In this document: in pieces, positions 5,131 to 11,854 of the stretch | How the letters are laid out: each line of letters starts with the position of its first letter | Position numbering within the stretch: position 1 is the first letter of the stretch | Source: a virus | Direction: 5' to 3' (one strand) | Virus record (IMG/VR): IMGVR_UViG_3300046010_008495 | Coordinates: 1 to 21,023 of that record | Length of the DNA: 21,023 nucleotides | Made by a program: the position numbers and the translations under genes | The notes under the pieces: model-generated | The model's database searches: none | Told to the model about the DNA's origin: nothing | The model's input: only the letters and a program-made list of their open reading frames with translations

Positions 5131-5318
5131 GCGAAAGTAATAAAACTTACATTGTGTGCCACGGAGAGAAAGTTGTGGAACTTCATGCCTTTGGACTAAG
5201 CAGGGAAGAGGCAACTCTTGAGTCCGAAAAACTAACGGGCCAAGGATACAACAACGTTCGTATTCGCTTGGAAGATCCCGTTCATCCGACTTGGCCGCTT
5301 AATTTTGACGCACAATGA
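5127..5318 (+). CDS. small hypothetical protein (63 aa)
   Basis: The ATG at 5127 overlaps the previous stop as ATGA; the stop overlaps the next start the same way. The product MSESNKTYIVCHGEKVVELH... has a short alpha/beta look, with a conserved-looking SREEATLESEKLTGQGYNNVRIRLED segment (helix then strand) that suggests a small ferredoxin-like or RNA-binding-like fold, but I cannot assign it. The frame stays open upstream to about 5073, compatible with production as a frameshift extension of the upstream gene. Confidence 0.65.
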   Translation: MSESNKTYIVCHGEKVVELHAFGLSREEATLESEKLTGQGYNNVRIRLEDPVHPTWPLNFDAQ

Positions 5319-5539
5319 ATGAGACAGAAGCCATGCTTCGCGAAGCCCGCGACAAATGTTACAGGCTACGAAGGGATCGTTTAGCTATTACAAGATCTTA
5401 TTTGGATGTATCAGAAATGCTTGATAAGGCTATAGATGGCCTCAAAGAAATTGCCAAGATGGACACCTTACAGGGGGCCAGTCCGCAACAATGCGGAGCC
5501 GTCTTAATTGCTATGAATACTTTGCAAGAGCTTCAATGA
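5315..5539 (+). CDS. small helical hypothetical protein (74 aa)
   Basis: ATGA overlaps at both ends (5315-5318 and 5536-5539). It is almost entirely helical and charged: EAMLREARDKCYRLRRDRLA, then SYLDVSEMLDKAIDGLKEIAKM, then GAVLIAMNTLQEL. A small coiled-coil or helical-hairpin protein is likely. No family recognised. It is translationally coupled to the glycosyltransferase-like gene that follows. Confidence 0.65.
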   Translation: MNETEAMLREARDKCYRLRRDRLAITRSYLDVSEMLDKAIDGLKEIAKMDTLQGASPQQCGAVLIAMNTLQELQ

Positions 5540-6624
5540 ATATTGTCTTTGCCTACCACAACGGAGATGCTGAATTGGCTATGGAGTCAGCCAAGGCGAT
5601 TACAGCTTTTGGCATCAACATGCGACATAAGGCGACTTTATGCTGCACGAAGGATACATCTGGAGCTTCGGACATCATCTATGAACTAAAGAAAAGTTTT
5701 CCTGAAGTTGACCAATTGTTCGCCCAAGACGGATTTGACGGCTGGCCTCTTGGCCCAAACCAGATGTTTGCCGATGTAGCTGCTGCAATGTACCCAACCA
5801 ATACCCCGTTCTACTTCTGGGAGCCAGATTGCGTTCCGATGAAAGAAGGATGGGCTGACGATCTCGACGTTGAATACCACAAACAGGTCGGTATTCTTGG
5901 TCACCTTTACGAGGGTGGCATGGCATCCAACGGAAAAAACATCTACAAGATGATCGTTGGAAGCGCGGTCTATCCTGCTAATTTCTTGGACTTTTGTCCT
6001 TCGGCCCAATCTCTATCAACCTACAATTTGGCCTATAGGGAATCAGGAAATGTTCCAGAGCCTTGGGACGTTCGTTGTCGCTGGAACTTCATGGAGATTG
6101 GCCGCGACACGCCTCTTATCCGAACCTACTGGAAAAGCGTTAACTACCAATGGAAGGATGGGAAAATTGTGTTTTTTGCTGCTGATCCAGAAGCCCAAGC
6201 GGTTCAGGGTGTTACTTGCCCAGACAGAGTTATATCCAGCCAAGCCGTGGTCATTCACGGGTGTAAGGATGGATCTCTCCACAAAATGGCGCAAGAGGGA
6301 TTTCCAATGCCGTCAGATTCCACGGGATTAAATACCCCATCGAATTCGATGGGATTAAAAAGGGGGGGGCAAATTGCCACCCCCCTTGTGCAAAGCGTCA
6401 ACAATGATGCACAAAGTCCTACAGTTTGCAACAATACCTCAGATGTGAGCAATTCGCCAGAAGTGGCGACAAAATCAAAATCTACTCTAAAGCCAAAAAA
6501 TAACTCGTCACAAAAGGCGAAAAAGAAGCGAGTTATCTCTGAGGTGGAGCGCGAACGCCGCAGGCAGGCGATGATGGAAATTTTGCAAAGAAAGCGTGAA
6601 CGAAAGGCCCAAGAGGCTGTCTAA
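5536..6624 (+). CDS. glycosyltransferase-like protein with basic low-complexity tail
   Basis: 362 residues from the ATG at 5536 (ATGA overlap). Residues 1-250 look like a GT-A-type nucleotide-sugar transferase: an N-terminal strand (MNIVFAYHNGD), a helix, CCTKD, a region GPNQMFADVAAAMY, then FYFWEPDCVPMKEGWADDLD (about 93-111), where EPD stands in the usual DxD position, and a closing strand VVIHGCKDGSL (about 238-248). Phage enzymes of this kind modify phage DNA, virion proteins or the host surface; the acceptor is not predictable here. From about residue 258 the protein becomes low-complexity (STGLNTPSNSMGLKRGG) and ends in a very basic helix (VERERRRQAMMEILQRKRER). The tail DNA carries five perfect or near-perfect inverted repeats and a G8 tract. 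Confidence 0.7.
   Translation: MNIVFAYHNGDAELAMESAKAITAFGINMRHKATLCCTKDTSGASDIIYELKKSFPEVDQLFAQDGFDGWPLGPNQMFADVAAAMYPTNTPFYFWEPDCVPMKEGWADDLDVEYHKQVGILGHLYEGGMASNGKNIYKMIVGSAVYPANFLDFCPSAQSLSTYNLAYRESGNVPEPWDVRCRWNFMEIGRDTPLIRTYWKSVNYQWKDGKIVFFAADPEAQAVQGVTCPDRVISSQAVVIHGCKDGSLHKMAQEGFPMPSDSTGLNTPSNSMGLKRGGQIATPLVQSVNNDAQSPTVCNNTSDVSNSPEVATKSKSTLKPKNNSSQKAKKKRVISEVERERRRQAMMEILQRKRERKAQEAV
6336..6535. repeat. cluster of five inverted repeats inside a coding region
   Basis: In order: CCCATCGAATTCGATGGG (6336-6353, perfect 18-bp palindrome); arms 6362-6372 and 6374-6384 around base 6373 (10 of 11 paired, built on the G8 tract and a C6 tract); TTGTGCA (6386-6392) with TGCACAA (6408-6414); TCGCCA-GAAG-TGGCGA (6454-6469); TAACTCG (6501-6507) with CGAGTTA (6529-6535). 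A weaker CTCA-GATG-TGAG lies at 6438-6449. All fall in the low-complexity tail of the glycosyltransferase-like gene. Confidence 0.7.
6362..6369 (+). repeat. G8 homopolymer, possible phase-variable tract
   Basis: Eight consecutive G encode part of Lys-Arg-Gly-Gly near residue 275 of the glycosyltransferase-like protein. Slippage by one base would change only the C-terminal tail. Long G tracts in surface-modifying genes are classic contingency loci in bacteria; a phage equivalent here is inference. Confidence 0.4.
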
Positions 6625-6632
6625 CGCTTCCT

Positions 6633-7937
6633 ATGCAAGAAGTCATCTTTGAACCATCCGCCGAAACCGCCATTCTTTCATGCCTCTGTCATGCCCCGTC
6701 AGAGGATCAGCGTGAGATCCTTTTATCCATAAAGGAAGATCATTTCTACCTTCAGGAGAACAAGATCATCTTTCGGGCAGTCATGCGCTGTATCGCCAAG
6801 GGGATGCAGGCAGACATCATCAATGTTAAAGGAGAGATCGAAGCCGCCAACGAATACGATATTGTCGGGGGTGAACAAAAGATTACAGAAGTTGCAACTT
6901 CGTGTGTAGCCCACAACAACTGGAAACGCTACTACCCCAAGCTGGAAGAGGCCCGCTACAGAAGGTCGTTGGAATACTTGGCCAATGACATGGTTCACAA
7001 AGCCAGAGATCGCGAACTAAAGATCGAAGAACTCAAGAATTGGTCGGAAACCACTGTCATGCGGGCTGACTACGAGATGGATGATGGCAGCAAGCTGTCT
7101 ATTAACAATGCCTTGGATCGCGCTGCCCAGAACATCGAATCCACGATTGCTGGAAAACCCTGTATCGGCATTCGCACTGGCATCACTCCATTGGATGACC
7201 TTCTTATGTTTGGCTTGCGTGGCGGGGACATGGTTGTCTTGGCTGCGAGACCAGCGGTTGGTAAGACGGCCAGCGCCCTTCAGATTGCTGAAAACGTGGC
7301 GCTTAACCAGAAGAAGCGGGTATTAATCTTTTCTTTGGAGATGACAAGCGTTGCCCTCATGGAGCGCATGATCCGCTCGCGGGCGCGTGTGGGTGCTGCT
7401 GACATCCTTTCTGGTCGGGTAGCCCCGCATCAGAAGCAATCTCTCGGACGGGCTGTGCAGGAAATCCAAGCATCTGAAATCATTTGCGACGATAGCTCGG
7501 CTAAATCTATCGGCTATCTCAAGGCGGTAGCTCGCCGTGCCCACCAACGCACTCCGCTAGACCTCATCATCATTGACTACCTCCAGTTGGTTAAGGGCGA
7601 TAGCAAGAGGGGCAAAGACAATCGCGTGTGCGAGGTTGAGGAGATTAGTGGCGGAATTAAGGATCTGGCTAAAACCCTCAAGGTTCCCGTTTTGGTGTTG
7701 GCTCAACTAAACCGCGATCCCGACAAGCGCGGAGGACGCCCAAGCCTTTCAGACCTCAAGGGATCTGGAGCCATCGAACAAGACTCAGATATCGTCATCA
7801 TGCTTCACAGCGAAGACGCCCAAGACCATGAGCAGAATCCTACCATGGAGTTTATTGTCGGCAAGCATCGTGACGGGCCTACAGGCGTGGCCAACATGAG
7901 CTTCAATAAGGCGATTACCCGATTTGAGATGGCGTAG
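6633..7937 (+). CDS. dnaB: DnaB-type replicative DNA helicase
   Basis: 434 residues, the normal size for the family. The N-terminal helical domain (1-110) is followed by a linker and a RecA-like motor: Walker A AARPAVGKTA (204-213, Lys211), H1a FSLEM (233-237, Glu236), Walker B LIIIDYLQLV (311-320, Asp315), H3 LAQLNRDPDKRGGRP, the loop SDLKGSGAIEQDSDIVIM (373-390) and the beta-hairpin/arginine-finger region VGKHRDGPTG (409-418). It forms a hexamer that unwinds the fork 5' to 3' and recruits primase. No separate primase is visible. It begins eight bases after the glycosyltransferase-like stop, without SD. Its last 23 bases overlap the end of the convergent zinc-protein gene. Confidence 0.95.
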   Translation: MQEVIFEPSAETAILSCLCHAPSEDQREILLSIKEDHFYLQENKIIFRAVMRCIAKGMQADIINVKGEIEAANEYDIVGGEQKITEVATSCVAHNNWKRYYPKLEEARYRRSLEYLANDMVHKARDRELKIEELKNWSETTVMRADYEMDDGSKLSINNALDRAAQNIESTIAGKPCIGIRTGITPLDDLLMFGLRGGDMVVLAARPAVGKTASALQIAENVALNQKKRVLIFSLEMTSVALMERMIRSRARVGAADILSGRVAPHQKQSLGRAVQEIQASEIICDDSSAKSIGYLKAVARRAHQRTPLDLIIIDYLQLVKGDSKRGKDNRVCEVEEISGGIKDLAKTLKVPVLVLAQLNRDPDKRGGRPSLSDLKGSGAIEQDSDIVIMLHSEDAQDHEQNPTMEFIVGKHRDGPTGVANMSFNKAITRFEMA

Positions 7938-8517
7938 CCTTCCAGCAATGGGATGGGAAGTTCAATCCTTCACCCGTCTGTGCATCAAGTGGAAGATGGA
8001 CTGAGACCGCATTGTAGCAACCACAGATCCCACAGGCTTTAAGTTGCTGGTCATAAGTCGTTGTCTTTGCTCCCGCAATATGGGGCAGCATACCAGCAAT
8101 CCCCTTACAACCCCAGCATCCAGAAGTTGAAATCTGGTATGGACAAGCAGCGCATATTTTAGCTCTTCGTTCAGCCTCATCTTGATCAACGAGTTGAAAT
8201 TTGTTGTCCTTGGCAAAATGATACATTGCCTTGACCCATCGTACAATTTCACCAAATCCAAGGGTTTGTTTGGCTGTTGAACAAGGAACACAGTTGGTGC
8301 TTCCAGCAAGCCTGTCACAAAGATTGTGTTCTATTTGTGACACAAGATCCGTTGGGGGTGTTATTCCTCTGGATATTAAAAGCTTCTCACAATTCGCAAC
8401 CATATCATACCAATCACCTCCGCGAACGGGTTCGCTTACAATCGGACAACTTACCCACCATCCCTGTGGCGGAACATCCGATTTCCTCTCGTAGCAAAAT
8501 TTGGGCGCTTCACTCAT
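7915..8517 (-). CDS. cysteine-rich zinc-binding phage protein (200 aa)
   Basis: From the ATG at 8517 (eight bases inside the upstream gene; an ATG at 8538 is possible). The C-terminal half has two zinc-knuckle blocks: RRAKICAACPYQISTSGCWGCKG (Cys122, 125, 134, 137) and KACGICGCYNAVSVHLPLD (Cys162, 165, 167), with more cysteines at NCVPC (76-79) and HCW (190-192). The arrangement 'RA.IC..CP....GC.GC ... LK.CG.CGC....V..PL' recurs in uncharacterised phage proteins, often near terminase or tail genes. The fold is probably a zinc ribbon; the role is unknown. It is co-transcribed with the small-terminase-like gene, and its 3' end converges on the helicase gene. Confidence 0.75.
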   Translation of the reverse strand: MSEAPKFCYERKSDVPPQGWWVSCPIVSEPVRGGDWYDMVANCEKLLISRGITPPTDLVSQIEHNLCDRLAGSTNCVPCSTAKQTLGFGEIVRWVKAMYHFAKDNKFQLVDQDEAERRAKICAACPYQISTSGCWGCKGIAGMLPHIAGAKTTTYDQQLKACGICGCYNAVSVHLPLDAQTGEGLNFPSHCWKATPSQIG

Positions 8518-9280
8518 TGACAACCAACTCCGCTTCATAGGTGTTGTTTTCGGGAATCTTCATGGAATCCAGTTTGGTGGCAATATTAATCTGAATTGCA
8601 TTTTGCTGATTATTGCCCTCAGAAAAGTTTATAGATGCTGCTTCTGCCAACTGCTTGATATTTCTCATCATGCCAAGAGCTTCCATGCCATCTAGGTCTT
8701 GCGCGGCATCAGCGGCTTTCACCAGAACCCTGCCAGTCAGAAACTTGATCGATTTTTTCATGGTCTCCAATGAAGCCGTAATTTCCGACATCAAAGTGGG
8801 AACGCCGTCATCCTCCCAAGGGGCTGGAGACTGCTCGTTGACCAGACGCTCTCTGCATTGAATCCAGCGTTGGGTATCCCGCCATAGACAGACAGTAGAT
8901 TCGCTAACCTTCAGTTCTTCGGCAATATCCCGCATGGTGCGCCCCGAACAATACATGGAGAATCCCTTGATGCATTCCAGCCTGCGTTTCTTATCCATCT
9001 CCTCCATTCTGGCGGGAGGGGCAATTAGGGCTACGGGACGTTCTTTATCCCAAGGGTAGAGATTTTCCGCTTCGGGATTTTCCTGCCAGACCTTGGTGTA
9101 CTCGTCCCATTTCTCGCTATAGATCATCTTCTCAAGAGTGGGTTTATGCTTGGTATCCAAGGCTTTCATTACCTCTGGCATGCTTCGACCAGCGGCGTAT
9201 AACCGAAATGCGCTCTGTTTTTTGATGCGATTTTCAATCGAATCCCAATCGCGTTCTGCACTCTTGCGCTTTTTCTCCAT
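8510..9280 (-). CDS. putative small terminase subunit (tandem HTH)
   Basis: 256 residues. Two helix-turn-helix-like repeats: SAFRLYAAGRSMPEVMKALDTKHKPTLEKM (about 23-52) and CIKGFSMYCSGRTMRDIAEE... through STVCLWRDTQRW (about 103-139), each followed by a Trp. Then come long helices (LMSEITASLETMKKSIKFLT, then DLDGMEALGMMRNIKQLAEA) and a short C-terminal strand QQNAIQINIA. DNA-binding HTH, central oligomerisation helices and a C-terminal strand that contacts the large subunit is the usual small-terminase plan. It sits directly beside the large terminase gene but on the opposite strand, which is unusual. An alternative is a packaging-region transcription factor. The start at 9280 follows TTTATACTACACTAATCTGG with no SD. 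Confidence 0.6.
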   Translation of the reverse strand: MEKKRKSAERDWDSIENRIKKQSAFRLYAAGRSMPEVMKALDTKHKPTLEKMIYSEKWDEYTKVWQENPEAENLYPWDKERPVALIAPPARMEEMDKKRRLECIKGFSMYCSGRTMRDIAEELKVSESTVCLWRDTQRWIQCRERLVNEQSPAPWEDDGVPTLMSEITASLETMKKSIKFLTGRVLVKAADAAQDLDGMEALGMMRNIKQLAEAASINFSEGNNQQNAIQINIATKLDSMKIPENNTYEAELVVNE

Positions 9281-9291
9281 CCAGATTAGTG

Positions 9292-9300
9292 TAGTATAAA
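9292..9300 (-). promoter_or_regulatory. TTTATACTA motif, candidate -10 element for the terS-like gene
   Basis: Read on the minus strand, TTTATACTA lies 11-19 bases before the ATG at 9280. The same core (TTATACT or ATATACT) precedes virion genes at 17842, 20144 and 20485 on the plus strand. TATACT differs from the sigma70-type TATAAT at one position. No convincing -35 box is seen here. Confidence 0.35.
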
Positions 9301-9308
9301 TTTCATAA

Positions 9309-11150
9309 ATGGCAACAGTTGATCAAGGGATAGAGAAATACGGGAGGTTGTGGTTACCCAAAGACGGACAGGCGATTACGCCAATCCGTATTGAGATGGA
9401 TGCATTCTTGCAGGGGCTTACACCCGAAGATGGGGGACTAGGAAAGGCCCGCCATTATCGCAATATTGTCTCTGCTATATGGCCAACCTTTCAATGGCAC
9501 AGGTGGGCAGAACTCAGCGCACAAGCATTCTGTAACCAAGTTTACGAGGTGGACGAGGCAACTGGCAACCGATTTGTCCGAAGCGTAACTGGACTAGCTG
9601 GGGGAACAGACTCTGGCAAGTCTTACGGGATGGCGGCATTTGCGCTGGTTAATTGGTTCTGTGACCCAATTAATACAATGACCATTGTGGTCTCTACGTC
9701 CAAAATAGACGCCAAGCAGCGTATCTGGGCGGCATTGGTCAAGATGTACCGCGAAGCCCGAAACATGGGACTAGCCTCTGGAAGACTCATTGAGTCTATG
9801 GATATCATCAAGCTCTCGGATGAAGAGGGGGCTATTATCGACCCAGAAACGGGGGTTAGTGATGCTTCATCAATCATGCTACTCGCAGCGGGTGACGAAT
9901 ATAAAGATGACGCCCAGAAACGACTTCAAGGCAAGAAGAATCGTCGTATTGTGTTGATAATCGATGAGTTACAAGACTGTTCGCCTTCCGTGATTTCCCA
10001 AGCCGTGTGGGGATTTAAGGGCGCTCAAGAACTTTATATCGTCGGCGCTGGTAACCCATCTTCTATATTCGATCCCCACGGGAAGTTCTGCGAACCTATT
10101 AAGGGGTGGATGAGTGTGGACGAGAATACCCCAAATTGGAAGATACGGGTGGCTGGTATTGAGGGAGTATGTATCAGATTTGATTCAGAGAGCGACAACC
10201 CCAACCAACAGTCCTTCGACGCTGGCAAGGGGTTGCGCTATCCGTTTCTCCCCAAACCTAATGATGTGGCCTTGGCCCGAAAAGAACTCGGAGAACTCAA
10301 TCCCCAATATTGGAGGAAGTTCAGGGGCTTCTGGCCTCCCGCCGATGCCGATGACTCCACGATTGTCTCAGATATCCTGTTGGCCCGTCATGGAGCTTTG
10401 GACAAACCGATCTGGGATGGAACCCCGAAAGATATTGCAGGGATTGACCCAAGCTATACCGAAGGCGGCGATAGATTTGTATTTACCCACCTTAAGTATG
10501 GAAAGCTTATTAGTGGTAAGTGGGCGATAGCTGTTGAAAAACAGTATGTTCTTAACCGAAGGGCAGGATCTCAAGAGGATTTCCAGTATGAGATGATTCA
10601 ACAAATCCACGATCTTTCTCTTAAATTGGGTATTCCAAATCAATGGATGGGGGTGGACGCTTCGGCTGGTGGTATCTTCTGGTCAATCGGAGAAAGGGAA
10701 CTCCTAAAGGGTTGGCATGCAGTAAGTTTTGCTGGCGCTGCATCTGACCTTCCTGTCAGCGCCCAATACGCCATGAGGAACGAAGCCACTGGAAAACCAC
10801 AAGTCGGAAAAGAATTGTTCCACAACATGGCCTCTGAACTCTGCTTTGCTGCCCGATACTTCCTAGAATGTGAACAACTCAAGGGAATCACCCCAGATCT
10901 GGCATGGGAGATGACCCAGAGAAAGTATGTGCGCCGAACCCGAAAGATCATCATTGAGTCCAAGACCGACATGAAAAAGCGGATCGGAAAATCTCCCGAC
11001 TTGTTTGATTCGTTTGCAGTAGGATTATTTGTAGCCCGTAAGGTATTCGGAGCCATGGCAGGCAGTGAGGCGATTGAGGAAAAGAAGCGGCTCAATAAAG
11101 AAACATTCAAGAAACTTAAACAAGCCTTGACTATAAGAAAGAATTGGTAG
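9309..11150 (+). CDS. terL: terminase large subunit
   Basis: 613 residues. The packaging ATPase has Walker A TGLAGGTDSGKS (94-105, Lys104), Walker B RIVLIIDELQD (213-223, Asp219/Glu220) and a GNP motif (248-250, coupling region). The C-terminal RNase H-like nuclease carries its acidic residues in IAGIDPSYTEGGD (Asp380), WMGVDASAGG (Asp450) and KSPDLFDSFAVGLF (Asp564, Asp567). The enzyme cuts concatemers and drives DNA through the portal. Length is at the long end of the family, mainly through an N-terminal extension and an insert at about 250-340. The ATG at 9309 follows an AT-rich stretch (TTTCATAA) with no SD. All key residues are present. Confidence 0.95.
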   Translation: MATVDQGIEKYGRLWLPKDGQAITPIRIEMDAFLQGLTPEDGGLGKARHYRNIVSAIWPTFQWHRWAELSAQAFCNQVYEVDEATGNRFVRSVTGLAGGTDSGKSYGMAAFALVNWFCDPINTMTIVVSTSKIDAKQRIWAALVKMYREARNMGLASGRLIESMDIIKLSDEEGAIIDPETGVSDASSIMLLAAGDEYKDDAQKRLQGKKNRRIVLIIDELQDCSPSVISQAVWGFKGAQELYIVGAGNPSSIFDPHGKFCEPIKGWMSVDENTPNWKIRVAGIEGVCIRFDSESDNPNQQSFDAGKGLRYPFLPKPNDVALARKELGELNPQYWRKFRGFWPPADADDSTIVSDILLARHGALDKPIWDGTPKDIAGIDPSYTEGGDRFVFTHLKYGKLISGKWAIAVEKQYVLNRRAGSQEDFQYEMIQQIHDLSLKLGIPNQWMGVDASAGGIFWSIGERELLKGWHAVSFAGAASDLPVSAQYAMRNEATGKPQVGKELFHNMASELCFAARYFLECEQLKGITPDLAWEMTQRKYVRRTRKIIIESKTDMKKRIGKSPDLFDSFAVGLFVARKVFGAMAGSEAIEEKKRLNKETFKKLKQALTIRKNW

Positions 11151-11166
11151 ATTCTATTTGCCATTT

Positions 11167-11529
11167 ATGGCTCAACTACCGATTGCCGAAGCGGATATCT
11201 GCATATTCCAAGGTGCCACCTTCAATCAGACTCTGTTCTATGAGACTGGGGAACCCTCGGCTCCCGTGGATCTTACGGGATTTACAGCCAAGATGCACAT
11301 TCGGTCAAAGCCCGAATCCAAAGCACTAATTCTTGAATTGTCCACAACTAATGGTAGAATTGTTTTGAATGAAGCTACAGGATCTATTAGACTATTTATT
11401 TCGGCATCTGACACGGCGTCACTCTCGGTCTGTGATAAAGCCGTATATGACCTTGAGCTTTACAACGGGGCCGTCACAACCCGAATCCTGCAAGGCAATG
11501 TTATCATTTCACCAGAAGTCACCCGATAA
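11167..11529 (+). CDS. fibre-associated adaptor-like protein, copy 1 (120 aa)
   Basis: The ATG at 11167 is preferred over a TTG nine bases upstream. The sequence DICIFQGATFNQTLFY, VDLTGFTAKMHIRSKPES, GSIRLFISASDTASL, VYDLELYNG, RILQGNVIISPEVTR is a beta-rich, immunoglobulin-like layout seen in short proteins encoded just before phage tail fibres, probably linking fibre to baseplate or tail. The gene at 14299-14667 is a paralogue: both share DI-x-I-x-QG-x-T, PV-x-L-x-G, M-x-IR, G-x-I-x-L and VY-x-x-ELY at the same spacing. It lies 16 bases after the terminase stop. Confidence 0.75.
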   Translation: MAQLPIAEADICIFQGATFNQTLFYETGEPSAPVDLTGFTAKMHIRSKPESKALILELSTTNGRIVLNEATGSIRLFISASDTASLSVCDKAVYDLELYNGAVTTRILQGNVIISPEVTR

Positions 11530-11853
11530 ATGAGCAAGATCTGTATCCCCATCCCATCCAGTAGCGTTATCGGCGTTTCTTCGACTCCGATCCAAACCCC
11601 AAGCGTCAACATTCTTCGTGTCGAGCCTTCGATTACTGGATTAGAGGGGGGGGGATCGACAAACCTTGACGGATTGGCCACGGTTAGCGGAACCTATGCT
11701 GTTGGGATTGTTATTTTTTTAGTTATTGATGGACTTCCTGCAATTTATCAACTAACAAATGGTACTGACGCTGAAAACTTGCCATTCGTAGTCCGACCCA
11801 ATGACTACGATAGCCAAACAGGAACCAAAAGGGTCTGGAAGCGATTAATGTAA
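11530..11853 (+). CDS. fibre-associated small protein (107 aa)
   Basis: Starts immediately after the previous stop (TAA-ATG). The N-terminus is a Ser/Pro-rich segment (PIPSSSVIGVSSTPIQTPSV); the C-terminal half, TNLDGLATVSGTYAVGIVIFLVIDG then YQLTNGTDAENLPFVVRPNDY, resembles small phage proteins encoded beside tail-fibre genes, with the characteristic 'GTDA...VRP.DY' pattern. Role unknown, probably structural. It carries a G9 tract (11646-11654) and a T7 tract (11714-11720), both sites where the frame could shift easily. Confidence 0.65.
   Translation: MSKICIPIPSSSVIGVSSTPIQTPSVNILRVEPSITGLEGGGSTNLDGLATVSGTYAVGIVIFLVIDGLPAIYQLTNGTDAENLPFVVRPNDYDSQTGTKRVWKRLM
11646..11654 (+). repeat. G9 homopolymer in a fibre-associated gene
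   Basis: Nine consecutive G encode Glu-Gly-Gly-Gly near residue 40 of the protein at 11530-11853. A one-base slip would remove the C-terminal two thirds. This is the longest G run I see in the window. Confidence 0.45.
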
Positions 11854-11854
11854 A

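Noticed and set aside
4940-5140. 66-residue plus-strand frame overlapping two small ORFs
   Set aside because: The frames at 4906 and 5127 form exact ATGA junctions; this one does not fit the chain.
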